DNA of 60,000 bases, taken from contig NC_092679.1 in NCBI RefSeq assembly GCF_964355755.1, forward strand, positions 188,001-248,000, read 5' to 3'. Source of the DNA: Antedon mediterranea. Taxonomy: Eukaryota; Echinodermata; Crinoidea; Comatulida; Antedonidae. How positions within the stretch are numbered: position 1 is the first letter of the stretch; each line of letters starts with the position of its first letter. Both the position numbers and the translations under genes were made by a program. Shown in pieces: positions 38,701 through 53,700 of this stretch. The notes beneath the pieces are model-generated. The model searched no databases. It saw nothing but the letters and a program-made list of their open reading frames with translations, and was not told the DNA's origin.

Positions 38701-41700
38701 TCATTTAAGGTCAGGTATTCTTGTAACTGCCTTTGACTGCAAGCAACATTAACACAATAAACAAATTATATACTTTTTTTAGCTTACATACAACATTATT
38801 TAGTTCTTTGTGGAAAACAGTAAACTCATCATATAAAATTAAAAAATAGGTGTGGACTATTGCAACAAAAGTTAATTACTGATAAAGATATTCCTGGTAA
38901 CTTTTAAAAATTGATAAATAAATGATAAAGAATTGTAAATAAAAAGAGACATATTTTTTTAGAGTTGTTGCACAAAGAAAAGAGAAGTCAAGAGATGCTG
39001 CCAGAACCAGACGAGGGAAAGAGAATTATGAATTTTATGAACTTGCAAAACTTTTACCACTCCCAGCTGCAATTACAAGCCAACTTGATAAAGCTTCAAT
39101 TATACGTTTAACAATTAGTTACCTGAGAATGCGAGAACTTTGCCAGCAAGGTGACCCTCCATGGAACAGTTTTATGGAGGGTATGGTTCATAACAGGTTA
39201 TCTATATTACAAGGTATGTAACCTATACAGTTAATTCAATTCAGACTTTAATATATAACAATAAATATTTCTTACAAAAAACGCTGCTCGCTTATTGAAA
39301 AATATTTTTTATTTCAAATGTTTTTGAATGTGTCATTTTATTGTCACATAATAGTTTTACCTGAAAAAAATGTAATTTAAAGCAACAAATACTTATAAAT
39401 TGTCTGTCAGACAATGGTTTTTTGGTTTCTTTTCTCTTTTTATATGTGAATAAATATTATTTTTTTGTTACAGAAGTGAATACTCAATTTCTGTCAATTT
39501 TATTGCTAAGGTCAAGTCTGGGGGTCACTTCATCACCCTAGATATTTCAAGTGTGAAGTATCCTATTACAAACACAAACTTTAATGAACTGTTTCGATAA
39601 TAATTCAATGAATATCTGACAGTGAATATACCAGAAATGCTTTGGGATTTGTAATTTTAGCATGACATGTCTTAATAGACTCTTTTCCCAGACGTTTTTT
39701 GGGTCTACTGTAGCAGCTGGAATCAATAAATTATAGTGGAGTTTCCATTTTAGCAAAACTGTCGTCCTTAGAACTATAATTGCTGCTTGCTTTAGCTTCT
39801 GATTGAGTAGTCCTAATGGGACGTAGCGGGCTAGAGCAGCAGCGTGAAAACTGTAATACAATCTAAAGATCATCAGACTTTCAATTTCAATTAAATTCCA
39901 ATTCAATTCAACATTTATTTCGACCAAAATCAACATATATGTTTACAGATCATTTGGTCGACTCAAGTAAGTCCGTCACTGTTGCCCCTCCTCATGACAC
40001 ATCATAACACATCATAACATAACGTATGTAAACATAAAAACAATTTTATAATAATCAATTACAAAAAAAATACAAATTAACAATCAGTGACGTCACAAGT
40101 CCGTAGTCAATTAACAAAAACATAAATAAATAAATAAATACAAAGCATTCATTAACATTAATAGAATTACATTTAATTAATATACGTTGTTTGGTGTTTG
40201 CTTGTTTAACATACAATTGTTATCTTTCTTATTTTGAGGTCACTACAATCAACATAGTCCAAGTGCAACAGCTATAGCAAGAGAAGTATATGAACATCAC
40301 CTTGGTAGCCATCTTCTTCAGGTATTTATACTTTTCATATAATGTTTATGGAAGTTACAGCAATTAGAAGAATTTAGACCTACACTATCAAACTAGTTTG
40401 ATAAAAAGGTGTGATGTGCCCAAATATGGTAGTGATATGATCAAATATGATATTTTTGTTTGATAGTGAGACAGAGCTTTACTGAACATTATGGTAAATG
40501 ATAGTGGTTTCGAATCCCTTTAAAACTAGATACATTTTACATAACCAACCAATTACAATATTACCAATAGGCCTAGATCATGTGAAATTGATATGTAATT
40601 CGCAGATATGGTGAGCGAGCGATATCCTAAAACCTGTAAACTAATGTTTCATTATAGATGCGCCCAGCAGAAACACTAGAATGTATTATAACTTCATTTA
40701 TTCAAATCCCTTGTCAAACTGATTCTATTCAACCCAAGCATTGCATTTTATTCTGTCTTGTAGTTCTATTCTTGACACTTTAACTAATGTTTTTGTCTGT
40801 TTTAATTGTATTTATAGTACGATGATATTTAATACACTCTTTGAACCTTTGCAAATGTTATATATTTTCATATGTTTAATGAAAAATAAATGCTATTAAC
40901 AACTATTGTTTCACATGTCTTTTTAGTCGTTAGATGGCTTTTTGTTTGTTCTCTCAAATGATGGAAGGTTCCTGTACATATCAGAGACCGTCTCAATTTA
41001 TCTTGGACTATCCCAGGTAGGCTACGTAGGACATTCAAGGGGGATACTAATTTTAAACACATTAGTTAAATTAAATTAAAATATCATGATACTCACTTGA
41101 TTGATTTCCATTCGTGTGTCAACAGTAAAATAACATTAATGATGTTAATGATTAATGTTGTATGATTCTGAAATCCATTGTTACTGTATTTTATTGGTTT
41201 TTTTTTTATTGTCTTTGAATTGAATGTTAATTGATGTCAAGCTTGTAATTGATTTATTGATTATTGATTGGTCTACTCGTATTTATCTAATAATAATTGA
41301 TACTTATTGTCACTTGATTATCATTCGTTGGGTGGTGTACTTTGATTGACATTTAATTGATCTGATGTTAATTGATATTGATGCTGAGGATAAGCTTTTA
41401 CCCACCACCACACATCGCTTTAGTCAGAATAAAGTAGGCCTAGTTTATGATCTGTTAATACTTAGGTATTAATGAGTTTACTGTAATTTTTATTTCATTC
41501 CTTTCAAACCGAGGTGCTGTTAAAATTATTATGTAGGTGTAACCTTTGATTAATGGCCCGTTACGTTACGTTACGTTACGTTACGTTCGAACAGAATGTA
41601 TCCCGTTAATCGAGTTAAAATAATCGTTGTAGTCAACATTACTAATAATTATTATATGCATTGGCACTTGGAAGCCCCCTATGATTTCCCTCCTTCTGGC

Positions 41701-44700
41701 GGCGTAAAAAAGCAATTTTGTTATAACACGCGATACACGCACGTGATACATGGACGCGATACACGCGACTAAATCAACTCGTGTCGCTTGTTCTTATCAC
41801 AGTTGGTCCATCTACGTCACTAAATTACTAAAAAGATTTTTTATAAGATGAATATTTTTAATTCATAGGCCTATTACTTTTTGTTATCAAGGGATTGATT
41901 TAAATGAAAAAATTCGATGCTAAATGTATCTAATTTGCATAATAATTGCTTTGTAATGTGGAAGGTGGACATCGGTTTATATTTATTTCCATTGAACTTT
42001 GATGAATTCTGGGTCAGGCTGAGCAATATTATGTATTTAAGACCTACCAGTGATAAATTAGAGAAAAAAAGCAAGTGCCAGTCTATTCATAGACTGTCAT
42101 TGGCAACAGTCACTTTACGGCTAAATCTGGATTGTCCATCTAATGTTAGCAACACTTAGAAATGCACAGACAAACAAATGTTTAAGTCAATGAGCTTAAT
42201 AAATGTGCAATTAACTAAATTAAACATTTATTATATCATTAATATCAGGTTGAACTAACTGGTAGCAGCATGTTTGAATATGTTCATCCGGGAGATCATT
42301 CTGAAATGGCTGAAAAATTAGGAATGAAAATTCCCCTCGGTTCATCAACACCAACATCAACAACAATAAGTTCACTCTCAGGCAATTCATCATCAAATGA
42401 AGACGCAAGCTCTACTGTCACTTCTCCTCATTCTCCAAAAGGCAAGTGTACCTCTATACAAAATCTTAACGAGTGAGATAACTTTTCCATTAAAAAAAAT
42501 GTTTATACATCATATTTATACAGGATAATACTAGACATGTAACTCGTCACTTTGACGAGTTTGGTTATCCGCCGCGCAAGTGGTGCAACATTAACATTAA
42601 GGAGATAGGTTGAGGACAAAAGGAAGTGTTCACGTTGGCATTATGACCTGAACTGAAGAATATGATATGTTGTTATTGCTGAATTTTATTATTTAAATTC
42701 ATATATAGTATACACAGTATAATCTGTATCCATATCACATACAGCTCAGTGACATACAGTGTAGAATAGGTGAAATTACGGGACCCGCTTTTTATTGCAA
42801 TTTTTAACATGTTGACGGTTTTAAAATGAAACGCGAAGGTAGCAATTCCGAAAGGAAATTATCTCAGCAACAACGTATTAGCGTGTAGAAGAAATTTGAA
42901 TACGTGAAATATTGATGCGCGCTTTTTTAAATGTAATGAATTATGACGCAAAAGATGAAAATACGACCTTTTTTATTTAACTGGCCATATGATGACGTCA
43001 CAACATCCGATGGGCAACATTTTTACATAATTTCGTATCTACAATCCAAAAGCTTCCAGAAAAAGTTTTAATCGTGATTATCACATTTTATTCTTACGAG
43101 CTATAACAGATTAAAATTTACTGTAAAGATGAAATTGATGCCACACGTGATTTAAATATTTAGGCATGATGACGTCAAAAAAATTAAAATATTTTTAACT
43201 CATGCGAAAGATAGTTGATTGACCTAGACAATATCAAAATCGGGGTGAAAATGGAAAACGAATAAGTGGAGATGCGCTCTATTCAATGTGATGAGCTATG
43301 ACGAAAGATACAAAAATCCTAAATTTTATATTCGCGTGGCCATACGATGACGTCACAATGTCCGGTTAGCCATATTAATACCTGATCCGATACCTACAAC
43401 TCATCTACTTCCAGAATATGTCATCCACAAAAAGTTGACCGTCTAGTTTAGAAATTACAACTGTTTAAAAAAAGGCATATTTTAAACGAATTTTTTAACC
43501 TTTTCATAAAAAACGCGCGCAAATTGTCCAATTCGACGTGCTCGTATGACGTATCTTTAAGTCGAAATTGTTTAAAATTTGGTAAAATTACTAGAAAAGG
43601 CTGGAAAAACATAAATCACGCGAAAAAAATACGTTTTCAATGCTACGTGCGCACCGCACACGTAAAAATGTGCGCACACGTGGGAATTTTTGACATGCTT
43701 AAAACGACATGAAACGCGTAGAAAGTTGATTATAAATTAATTTTGCGCATTTTGAAATTTTAAATGCGCGTGCGCGCGTAACTTTGTGTAAAACACGCAA
43801 TTTTTTTTCAACAGAAAGTTAGCGCATGATATAAATTAAACTTTTGCAAAGTTTCACTTTAAAATGTTATTTGGTTTTCGACATATGTTAAATACGAGAA
43901 AATCGTTAAATCGCGCGTACGTCACGTTGCGCAATTGTAAACATCATGAAAAGCTTCGCTTGACGACGTTACATAAATGTCAAAATGTTAACATAGTTAA
44001 CAAAATGTTATGTTTGCAAGTTTTAGAGAAAAGCGTTACACAAAAATCATACAGAAAGAAAGAAGATTAAGACTAGACATGTAACTCGTCACTTTGACGA
44101 GTTAGTTATCCGCACGACAAAGGCCACGTAGACGTCATACGTTAGAATATTGCACACAGAAAAAGATTGTGGCAATATGACCTGAACTGAAGAATATGAT
44201 ATGTTGTTATTGCTGAATTCTGTTATTTTGTGTCATATTATATATACAATATAATCTGTATACATATTACATACTGTGTAGAATAGGTGAAATGACTGGA
44301 CCCGCCATTTATTCCAATTTTTAACATAGCGACGGTATCAAAATGAAATACTAAGATAGCAATTTCGGAAGGAAATTATCTCGGCAACAACATATTAATG
44401 TGTAGAAGAAATTTAAATACGTAAAATATTGATGCGCGCTCTTTTAAATGTGATGAATTATGACGCAAAAGATGAAAATACGACTTTTTTTATTTAACTG
44501 GTCATATGATGACGTCACAACATCCGATTGGCAAAATGTTTACATAAATTCGTATCTACAATCCAATAGCTTCCAGAAAACGTTTTAATCATGATTATCA
44601 CGTTTTATTCTGACGAGCTATAACAGATTGAAATTTACTGTAAAGACGAAAATAAGTGACCCACGTTATTTACATTTTTAGACATGATGACGTCATAAAA

Positions 44701-47700
44701 ATTAAAATATTTTTAACTCATACGAAAGATAGTTGATTGACCTAGATAATATAAAAATCGGGGTAAAAATGGAAAACAGATAATTGGAGATGCGCTCTAT
44801 TAAATGTCATGCGCTATGATGAAAGATACAAAAATCCTATATTTTATATTCGCGTGGCCATACGATGACGTCACAATGTCCGGTTAGCCATATTATTACA
44901 TGATCCGATATCTACACCTCATCAACTTCAAGAATATGTCATCCACAAAAAGTTGACCGTCCAGTTTAGAAATTACGACTGTTTAAAAAAAGGCATAATT
45001 TTGACAAATTTTAACGAATTTTTTACCTTTTTCATCAAAAACCCACGTAAATTATCCAATTCGACGTGCCCGTATGACGTAATTTTAAGTCTAAATCGTT
45101 TAAAAGTTGGTAAAATTACTAAAAAAGGCTGGAAAAACATAAATCACGTGAAAAAAATTGTTTTCAACGCTACGTGCGCACGGCGCGCGTAAAAAAATGC
45201 GCACGCGTGGGAATTTTTTACCTGCTCAAAATGACATGAAACGCGTAGAAAGTGGATTAGAAATTGATTTTTCGCGTTTTGAAATTTTAAACGCGCGTGC
45301 GCGCGTAACTTCGTGTAAAACATGCCATTTTTTTTACAAAGTCAGTTAGCGCAAGATATAACTAAAACTTTTGTTAAGTTTCAATTTAAATTGTTATATG
45401 GTTTTCGATGTATGTTAAATACGCGAAATTCGTTAAAACGCGCGTAAGTCATGTTGTGCAATTCTGACGTCATTCAGAAATAGAAAAGCACAACTTCAGG
45501 TGAATACCCATATGTTGACAAAGTTATGAAATGTTAATTTTACACGTTTTTGAGATATGCTCTGCACAAAAATGACAGAAAGAAAGAATAATACAGAAAA
45601 AAAAAAAAGATGATGAAACAGGACAGTTACAAGGAGTTATCCGCTGAGTGCGGATAACTAACTAGACATGTAACTCGTCACTTTGACGAGTTTGGTTATC
45701 CGCCGCACAAGTGGTGCAACATTAACATTAAGGGGATAGGTTGAGGACAAAAGGAAGTGTTCACGTTGGCATTATGACCTGAACTGAAGAATATGATATG
45801 TTTGTTATTGCTGAATTTTATTATTTAAATTCATATATAGTATACACAGTATAATCTGTATCCATATCACATACAGTGTAGAATAGGTGAAATTACGGGA
45901 CCCGCTATTTATTGCAATTTTTAACATGTTGACGGTTTTAAAATGAAACGCGAAGATAGCAATTCCGAAAGGAAATTATCTCAGCAACAACGTATTAGCG
46001 TGTAGAAGAAATTTGAATACGTGAAATATTGATGCGCGCTCTTTTAAATGTAATGAATTATGACGCAAAAGATGAAAATACGACCTTTTTTATTTAACTG
46101 GCCATATAATGACGTCACAACATCCGATTGGCAACATTTTTACATAATTTCGTATCTACAATCCAATAGCTTCCAGAAAAAGTTTTAATCGTGATTATCA
46201 CATTTTATTCTTTCGAGCTATAACAGATTAAAATTTACTGTAAAGATGAAATTGATGCCACACGTGATTTAAATTTTTAGGCATGATGACGTCAAAAAAA
46301 TTAAAATATTTTTAACTCATGCGAAAGATAGTTGATTGACCTAGACAATATCAAAATCGGGGTGAAAATGGAAATCGGATAAGTGGAGATGCGCTCTATT
46401 CAATGTGATGAGCTATGACGAATGATACAAAAATCCTAAATTTTATATTCGCGTGGCCATACGATGACGTCACTAGGTCCGGTTAGCCATATTAATACCT
46501 GATCCGATATCTATAACTCATCTACTTCTAGAATATGTCATCCACAAAAATTTGACCGTTTAGGTTAGAAATTACGACTGTTTAAAAAAAGGCATATTTT
46601 AAACGAATTTTTTAACCTTTTCATAAAAAACGCGCGCAAATTGTCCAATTCGACGTGCTCGTATGACGTATCTTTAAGTCGAAATTGTTTAAAATTTGGT
46701 AAAATTACTAGAAAAGGCTGGAAAAACATAAATTACGCAAAAAAAATACGTTTTCGATGCTACGTGCGCACCGCACACGTAAAAATGTGCGCACGCGTGG
46801 GAATTGTTGACATGCTTAAAACGACATGAAACGCGTAGAAAGTTGATTAAAAATTAATTTTGCGCATTTTGAAATTTTATATGCGTGTGCGCGCGTAACT
46901 TTGTGTAAAATACGCAATTTTTTTTCAACAGAAAGTTAGCGCATGATATAAATTAAACTTTTGCAAAGTTTCAAGTTGAAATGTTATTTGGTTGTCGAGC
47001 TATGTTAAATACGACAAAATCGTTAAATCGCGCGTAAGTCACGTTGCGCAATTGTAAACATCATGAAAAGCTTCGCTGCACATCTTCATGTGCACGACGA
47101 TATGTTGAGAAAGTTACAAAATGTTATGTTTGCAAGTTTTCGAGAAAAGCGTTCCACAAAAATCATACAGAAAGAAAGAAGAGAAATACTAGACATGTAA
47201 CTCGTCACTTTGACGAGTTAGTTATCCGCACGACAAAGGCCACGTAGACGTCATACGTTAGAATATTGCACACAGAAAAAGATTGTGGCAATATGACCTG
47301 AACTGAAGAATATGATATGTTGTTATTGCTGAATTCTGTTATTTTGTGTCATATTATATATACAATATAATCTGTATACATATTACATACTGTGTAGAAT
47401 AGGTGAAATGACTGGACCCGCCATTTATTCCAATTTTTAACATAGCGACGGTATCAAAATGAAATACTAAGATAGCAATTTCGGAAGGAAATTATCTCGG
47501 CAACAACATATTAATGTGTAGAAGAAATTTAAATACGTAAAATATTGATGCGCGCTCTTTTAAATGTGATGAATTATGACGCAAAAGATGAAAATACGAC
47601 TTTTTTTATTTAACTGGTCATATGATGACGTCACAACATCCGATTGGCAAAATGTTTACATAAATTCGTATCTACAATCCAATAGCTTCCAGAAAACGTT

Positions 47701-50700
47701 TTAATCATGATTATCACGTTTTATTCTGACGAGCTATAACAGATTGAAATTTACTGTAAAGACGAAAATAAGTGACCCACGTTATTTACATTTTTAGACA
47801 TGATGACGTCATAAAAATTAAAATATTTTTAACTCATACGAAAGATAGTTGATTGACCTAGATAATATAAAAATCGGGGTAAAAATGGAAAACAGATAAT
47901 TGGAGATGCGCTCTATTAAATGTCATGCGCTATGATGAAAGATACAAAAATCCTATATTTTATATTCGCGTGGCCATACGATGACGTCACAATGTCCGGT
48001 TAGCCATATTATTACATGATCCGATATCTACACCTCATCAACTTCAAGAATATGTCATCCACAAAAAGTTGACCGTCCAGTTTAGAAATTACGACTGTTT
48101 AAAAAAAGGCATAATTTTGACAAATTTTAACGAATTTTTTACCTTTTTCATCAAAAACCCACGTAAATTATCCAATTCGACGTGCCCGTATGACGTAATT
48201 TTAAGTCTAAATCGTTTAAAAGTTGGTAAAATTACTAAAAAAGGCTGGAAAAATATAAATCACGTGAAAAAAATTGTTTTCAACGCTACGTGCGCACGGC
48301 GCGCGTAAAAAAATGCGCACGCGTGGGAATTTTTTACCTGCTCAAAATGACATGAAACGCGTAGAAAGTGGATTAGAAATTGATTTTTCGCGTTTTGAAA
48401 TTTTAAACGCGCGTGCGCGCGTAACTTCGTGTAAAACATGCCATTTTTTTTACAAAGTCAGTTAGCGCAAGATATAACTAAAACTTTTGTTAAGTTTCAA
48501 TTTAAATTGTTATATGGTTTTCGATGTATGTTAAATACGCGAAATTCGTTAAAACGCGCGTAAGTCATGTTGTGCAATTCTGACGTCATTCAGAAATAGA
48601 AAAGCACAACTTCAGGTGAATACCCATATGTTGACAAAGTTATGAAATGTTAATTTTACACGTTTTTGAGATATGCTCTGCACAAAAATGACAGAAAGAA
48701 AGAATAATACAGAAAAAAAAAAAAGATGATGAAACAGGACAGTTACAAGGAGTTATCCGCTGAGTGCGGATAACTAACTAGACATGTAACTCGTCACTTT
48801 GACGAGTTAGTTATCCGCACGACAAAGGCCACGTAGACGTCATACGTTAGAATATTGCACACAGAAAAAGATTGTGGCAATATGACCTGAACTGAAGAAT
48901 ATGATATGTTGTTATTGCTGAATTCTGTTATTTTGTGTCATATTATATATACAATATAATCTGTATACATATTACATACTGTGTAGAATAGGTGAAATGA
49001 CTGGACCCGCCATTTATTCCAATTTTTAACATAGCGACGGTATCAAAATGAAATACTAAGATAGCAATTTCGGAAGGAAATTATCTCGGCAACAACATAT
49101 TAATGTGTAGAAGAAATTTAAATACGTAAAATATTGATGCGCGCTCTTTTAAATGTGATGAATTATGACGCAAAAGATGAAAATACGACTTTTTTTATTT
49201 AACTGGTCATATGATGACGTCACAACATCCGATTGGCAAAATGTTTACATAAATTCGTATCTACAATCCAATAGCTTCCAGAAAACGTTTTAATCATGAT
49301 TATCACGTTTTATTCTGACGAGCTATAACAGATTGAAATTTACTGTAAAGACGAAAATAAGTGACCCACGTTATTTACATTTTTAGACATGATGACGTCA
49401 TAAAAATTAAAATATTTTTAACTCATACGAAAGATAGTTGATTGACCTAGATAATATAAAAATCGGGGTAAAAATGGAAAACAGATAATTGGAGATGCGC
49501 TCTATTAAATGTCATGCGCTATGATGAAAGATACAAAAATCCTATATTTTATATTCGCGTGGCCATACGATGACGTCACAATGTCCGGTTAGCCATATTA
49601 TTACATGATCCGATATCTACACCTCATCAACTTCAAGAATATGTCATCCACAAAAAGTTGACCGTCCAGTTTAGAAATTACGACTGTTTAAAAAAAGGCA
49701 TAATTTTGACAAATTTTAACGAATTTTTTACCTTTTTCATCAAAAACCCACGTAAATTATCCAATTCGACGTGCCCGTATGACGTAATTTTAAGTCTAAA
49801 TCGTTTAAAAGTTGGTAAAATTACTAAAAAAGGCTGGAAAAATATAAATCACGTGAAAAAAATTGTTTTCAACGCTACGTGCGCACGGCGCGCGTAAAAA
49901 AATGCGCACGCGTGGGAATTTTTTACCTGCTCAAAATGACATGAAACGCGTAGAAAGTGGATTAGAAATTGATTTTTCGCGTTTTGAAATTTTAAACGCG
50001 CGTGCGCGCGTAACTTCGTGTAAAACATGCCATTTTTTTTACAAAGTCAGTTAGCGCAAGATATAACTAAAACTTTTGTTAAGTTTCAATTTAAATTGTT
50101 ATATGGTTTTCGATGTATGTTAAATACGCGAAATTCGTTAAAACGCGCGTAAGTCATGTTGTGCAATTCTGACGTCATTCAGAAATAGAAAAGCACAACT
50201 TCAGGTGAATACCCATATGTTGACAAAGTTATGAAATGTTAATTTTACACGTTTTTGAGATATGCTCTGCACAAAAATGACAGAAAGAAAGAATAATACA
50301 GAAAAAAAAAAAAGATGATGAAACAGGACAGTTACAAGGAGTTATCCGCTGAGTGCGGATAACTAACTAGACATGAAACTCGTCACTTTGACGAGTTAGT
50401 TATCCGCACGACAAATGCCACGAGCACGTCATACGTTGGAATATTGCACACAGAAAAAGATTATGGCATTATGACAAGAACTGAAGAATATGATTATGTT
50501 GTTATTGCTGAATTCTGTTATTTTGTGTCTTATAGTATATACAATATAATCTGTATACATATTACATACAGTGTAGAATAGATGAAATTACGGGACCCCC
50601 CGTTTATTCCTATTTTTAACATGGCGACGGTATCAAAATGAAAAACTAAGACAGCAATTTGGGAAGGAAATTATTTCAGTAACAACATATTAAAGTGCAG

Positions 50701-53700
50701 AAAAAATTTGAATACGTGAAATATTGATGCACGCTCTTTTAAATGTAATGAATTATGACGCAAAAGATGAAAATACGACTTTTCTTATTTAACTGGCCAT
50801 ATGATGACGTCACAACATCCGAATGGCAACATTTTTAGATGATTTTGTATCTACAATCCAATAGCTTCCAGAAAACGTTTTAATCGTGATTATCACATTT
50901 TATTCGTACGAGCTATAACAGATTAAAATTTACTGTAAAGATGAAATTAAAGGCACACGTAATTTAAATTTTTAGGCATGATGACGTCATAAAAATTAAA
51001 ATATTTTTAACTCATGCAAAGGATAGTTGATTGACCTAGACAATATTAAAATCGGCGTGAAAATGGAAAACGGATAAGTGGAGATGCGCTCTATTCAATG
51101 TGATGCGCTATGACAAAAGAGAAAAAATCCCTATATTTTATATTCGAGTGGCCATACGATGACGTCTAAATGTCCGGTTAGCCATATTGATGCATGATAC
51201 GATATCTACAACTCATCATCTTCCAGAAAACGTAATAAAAACAACTTTTACCGTTTAGTTTAGAAACTACAACTGTTTAAAAAAAGGTATAATTTTGAAA
51301 AATTTTGATGAATTTTTGAACTTTTTCATAAAAAAACGCACATAAATTATCCAATTCTACGGGCTCGTATGACGTGATTTTAAGTCGAAATCGTTTAAAA
51401 GTTGGTAAAATTACTAGAAAAGGCTGGAAAAACCTAAATCACGCGAAAAAAATTGTTTTCAACGCTACGTGCGCACCACGCGCGTAAAAATATTCGCGCG
51501 CGTGGGAATTTTTTACATGCTCAAAATGACATGAAACGCGTAGAAAGTTGATTAGAAATTGATTTTTTGCATTTTTAATTTTTAAACGCGCGTGCGCGCG
51601 TAACTTCGTGTGAAACATGCCATTTTTTTTTCACAGTCGGTTAGCGCAGAATATAAATTTAACTTTTGCTAAGTTTCAATTTAAATTGTTATATGGTTTT
51701 TGATTAATGTTAAATACGCTAAATTCCTTAAAACGCGCGTAAGTCATGTTGCGCAATTCTGACGTCATTCAAAAATAAAAAAGCACAACTTCACGTGAAT
51801 GCCCATATGTTGACAAAGTTATGAAATGTTAACTGTACACGTTTTTGAGATATGCTCTGCACAAAAATGACAGAAAGAAAGAAGAATACAGAAAAAAAAA
51901 AAAGATGATGAAACAGGACAGTTACAAGGAGTTATCCGCTCAATGCGGATAACTAAAAAAGATGTTGATGATTTCGTACAATCACAAGAGGTTATCCTGC
52001 AACTTCGTTGCGGATAACCAATAATTCAGAAATAGGGTGGTACAACAACTGATGGGTGGGCTATACAGTTAGTCATACGGTACCGTAGTCATTCCTTTTG
52101 AAGAAAGATTATGTTCTCTCCGACTCGTTCCTTTTACAATTGAGTAAGCTTGTGCATACTTGATCGTAGAGATAGAAAGATCTCTACCGGACTACTCTTT
52201 AAGATTACACAAACAATAGTGTTTTTTAATTATTTCTATAATGTGTTGAGCCTACTAGACCTATAATATTGGGGGTTTTTTTTCAATTTAAAACAGAAAA
52301 GGAGCAGCTTACATACATTTTAGGAATTCGAATGTAATTATTTCGGAGGTGTAAAATTTAATTTTTATTTTCACAGAAACTAATTAGCAAAGATATCTGA
52401 CCTGATGTTCACATCAAGTCATATTTTGATTACTTGTAGTAAGAATTATAAGGAGACTTCTTATATTAATGTTTTCTCTACTAATTTCATTTTCATAGTT
52501 TTATTCTTGTCTAATTTTCTTATTATACTATCAATATGTTTCATTACAAACGAAATATACGTCACATAGTCAATTTGATTGCAAAATCATTCCTGTACAT
52601 TTCATTTATTCCCAAGATAGCATAAAACTAAAGATTTTTTAACCCACTTTCAATGACCTTCCTGTGTAGATCAAAATGAAATAGTAAATGAAATTATTTA
52701 TGTCTTGGCTATTTCTCTCTTATTTCAAGAATTATTTGATATTAAGGTGGACGCCTTTTCTTCAAACTGTCTTTGTTACGTGTCCAAAGGTTTGTGTGGC
52801 CCACTTTACTATCATGTTAAATCACATGAATGTTGAACGGGTTGAATAGCCTGTACTTTACGGCTAGCGTCTTAGTAAAATAATATCTGTAGCCAAAGTA
52901 GTATTCGAAAACATGTCAAGTAAACTTGTTTGCGATATTTTACAAATTTACCCAATACACGAACGGTATCATACTATGATACCGACAGTAAACAGAATGC
53001 AGTTTCTCACTTTCTGAAAATAACCTTTATCCCATGTGATACTGTATATCCTCTCCTGGCACTATGGTCGCCCTCTTCTTCAAATATGTCCACGAATTAG
53101 GTGCCGGTATGTCGTCAGCAGACGCGATACTGCAAATGTTTATGTTTGTTACTGTACGGGAATTCGTCAATCAATTTATTTTAAATAGCAATTGACATGA
53201 CAATAGTGTTAGGTTTCACAAACATTCATGTCAATACAAAACACAACAAATATCTTTTTTTTAAATATAAAATAATATGGCTGGCTGTCATTAATACCAT
53301 TGGTAATCACTGTTAATTGTTTAGACTCAATGGTTCAATAATACAATTCATCAACGTGTCAGCTATTTTCATATTGATTTCAATTAAATTTCTTTTCATA
53401 AGCAAGTCAAGTAAAAAGTAGTTAGATATGGAATGTGACTCACACAGAGTCGAGTCAAATGTAGTGCGGAAACAAACACATTTAACTAATAATAATAATG
53501 TTACTTTTAACCGGCTTGTGGATTGTGAGACGTTTTTACACTCCATAAATACTGTACAAAACTTATATTTTAGTTTTTTTATTCTACACAAGGCATATTT
53601 CAATTTATATGTTTCTATTGTGTAGTTTGTAATTCAACAAGACTAAAACGTTTCATGTTTACTTTTGTAGAACATTTGTCAATGAACATGAGTGCGAATG

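Larger units (their letters stand above)
17770..38962 (+). other. predicted intron 1 of the bHLH-PAS gene (about 21 kb)
   Basis: It runs from GTGAGT to the acceptor TTTTTTTAG at 38962. It contains several minisatellites, MITE pieces and many TAGGCCTA palindromes, listed separately. If exon 1 is wrong, this stretch is partly intergenic. Confidence 0.45.

Noticed and set aside
41561-41588. Interstitial telomere repeat
   Set aside because: The motif is GTTAC, not TTAGGG, and the run is very short.
44953-50054. Identical 79- and 63-codon frames in B1, B2 and B3
   Set aside because: They recur only because the units are near-identical copies. They are absent or changed in B4 and A units, Lys/Asn-rich, and resemble no protein.
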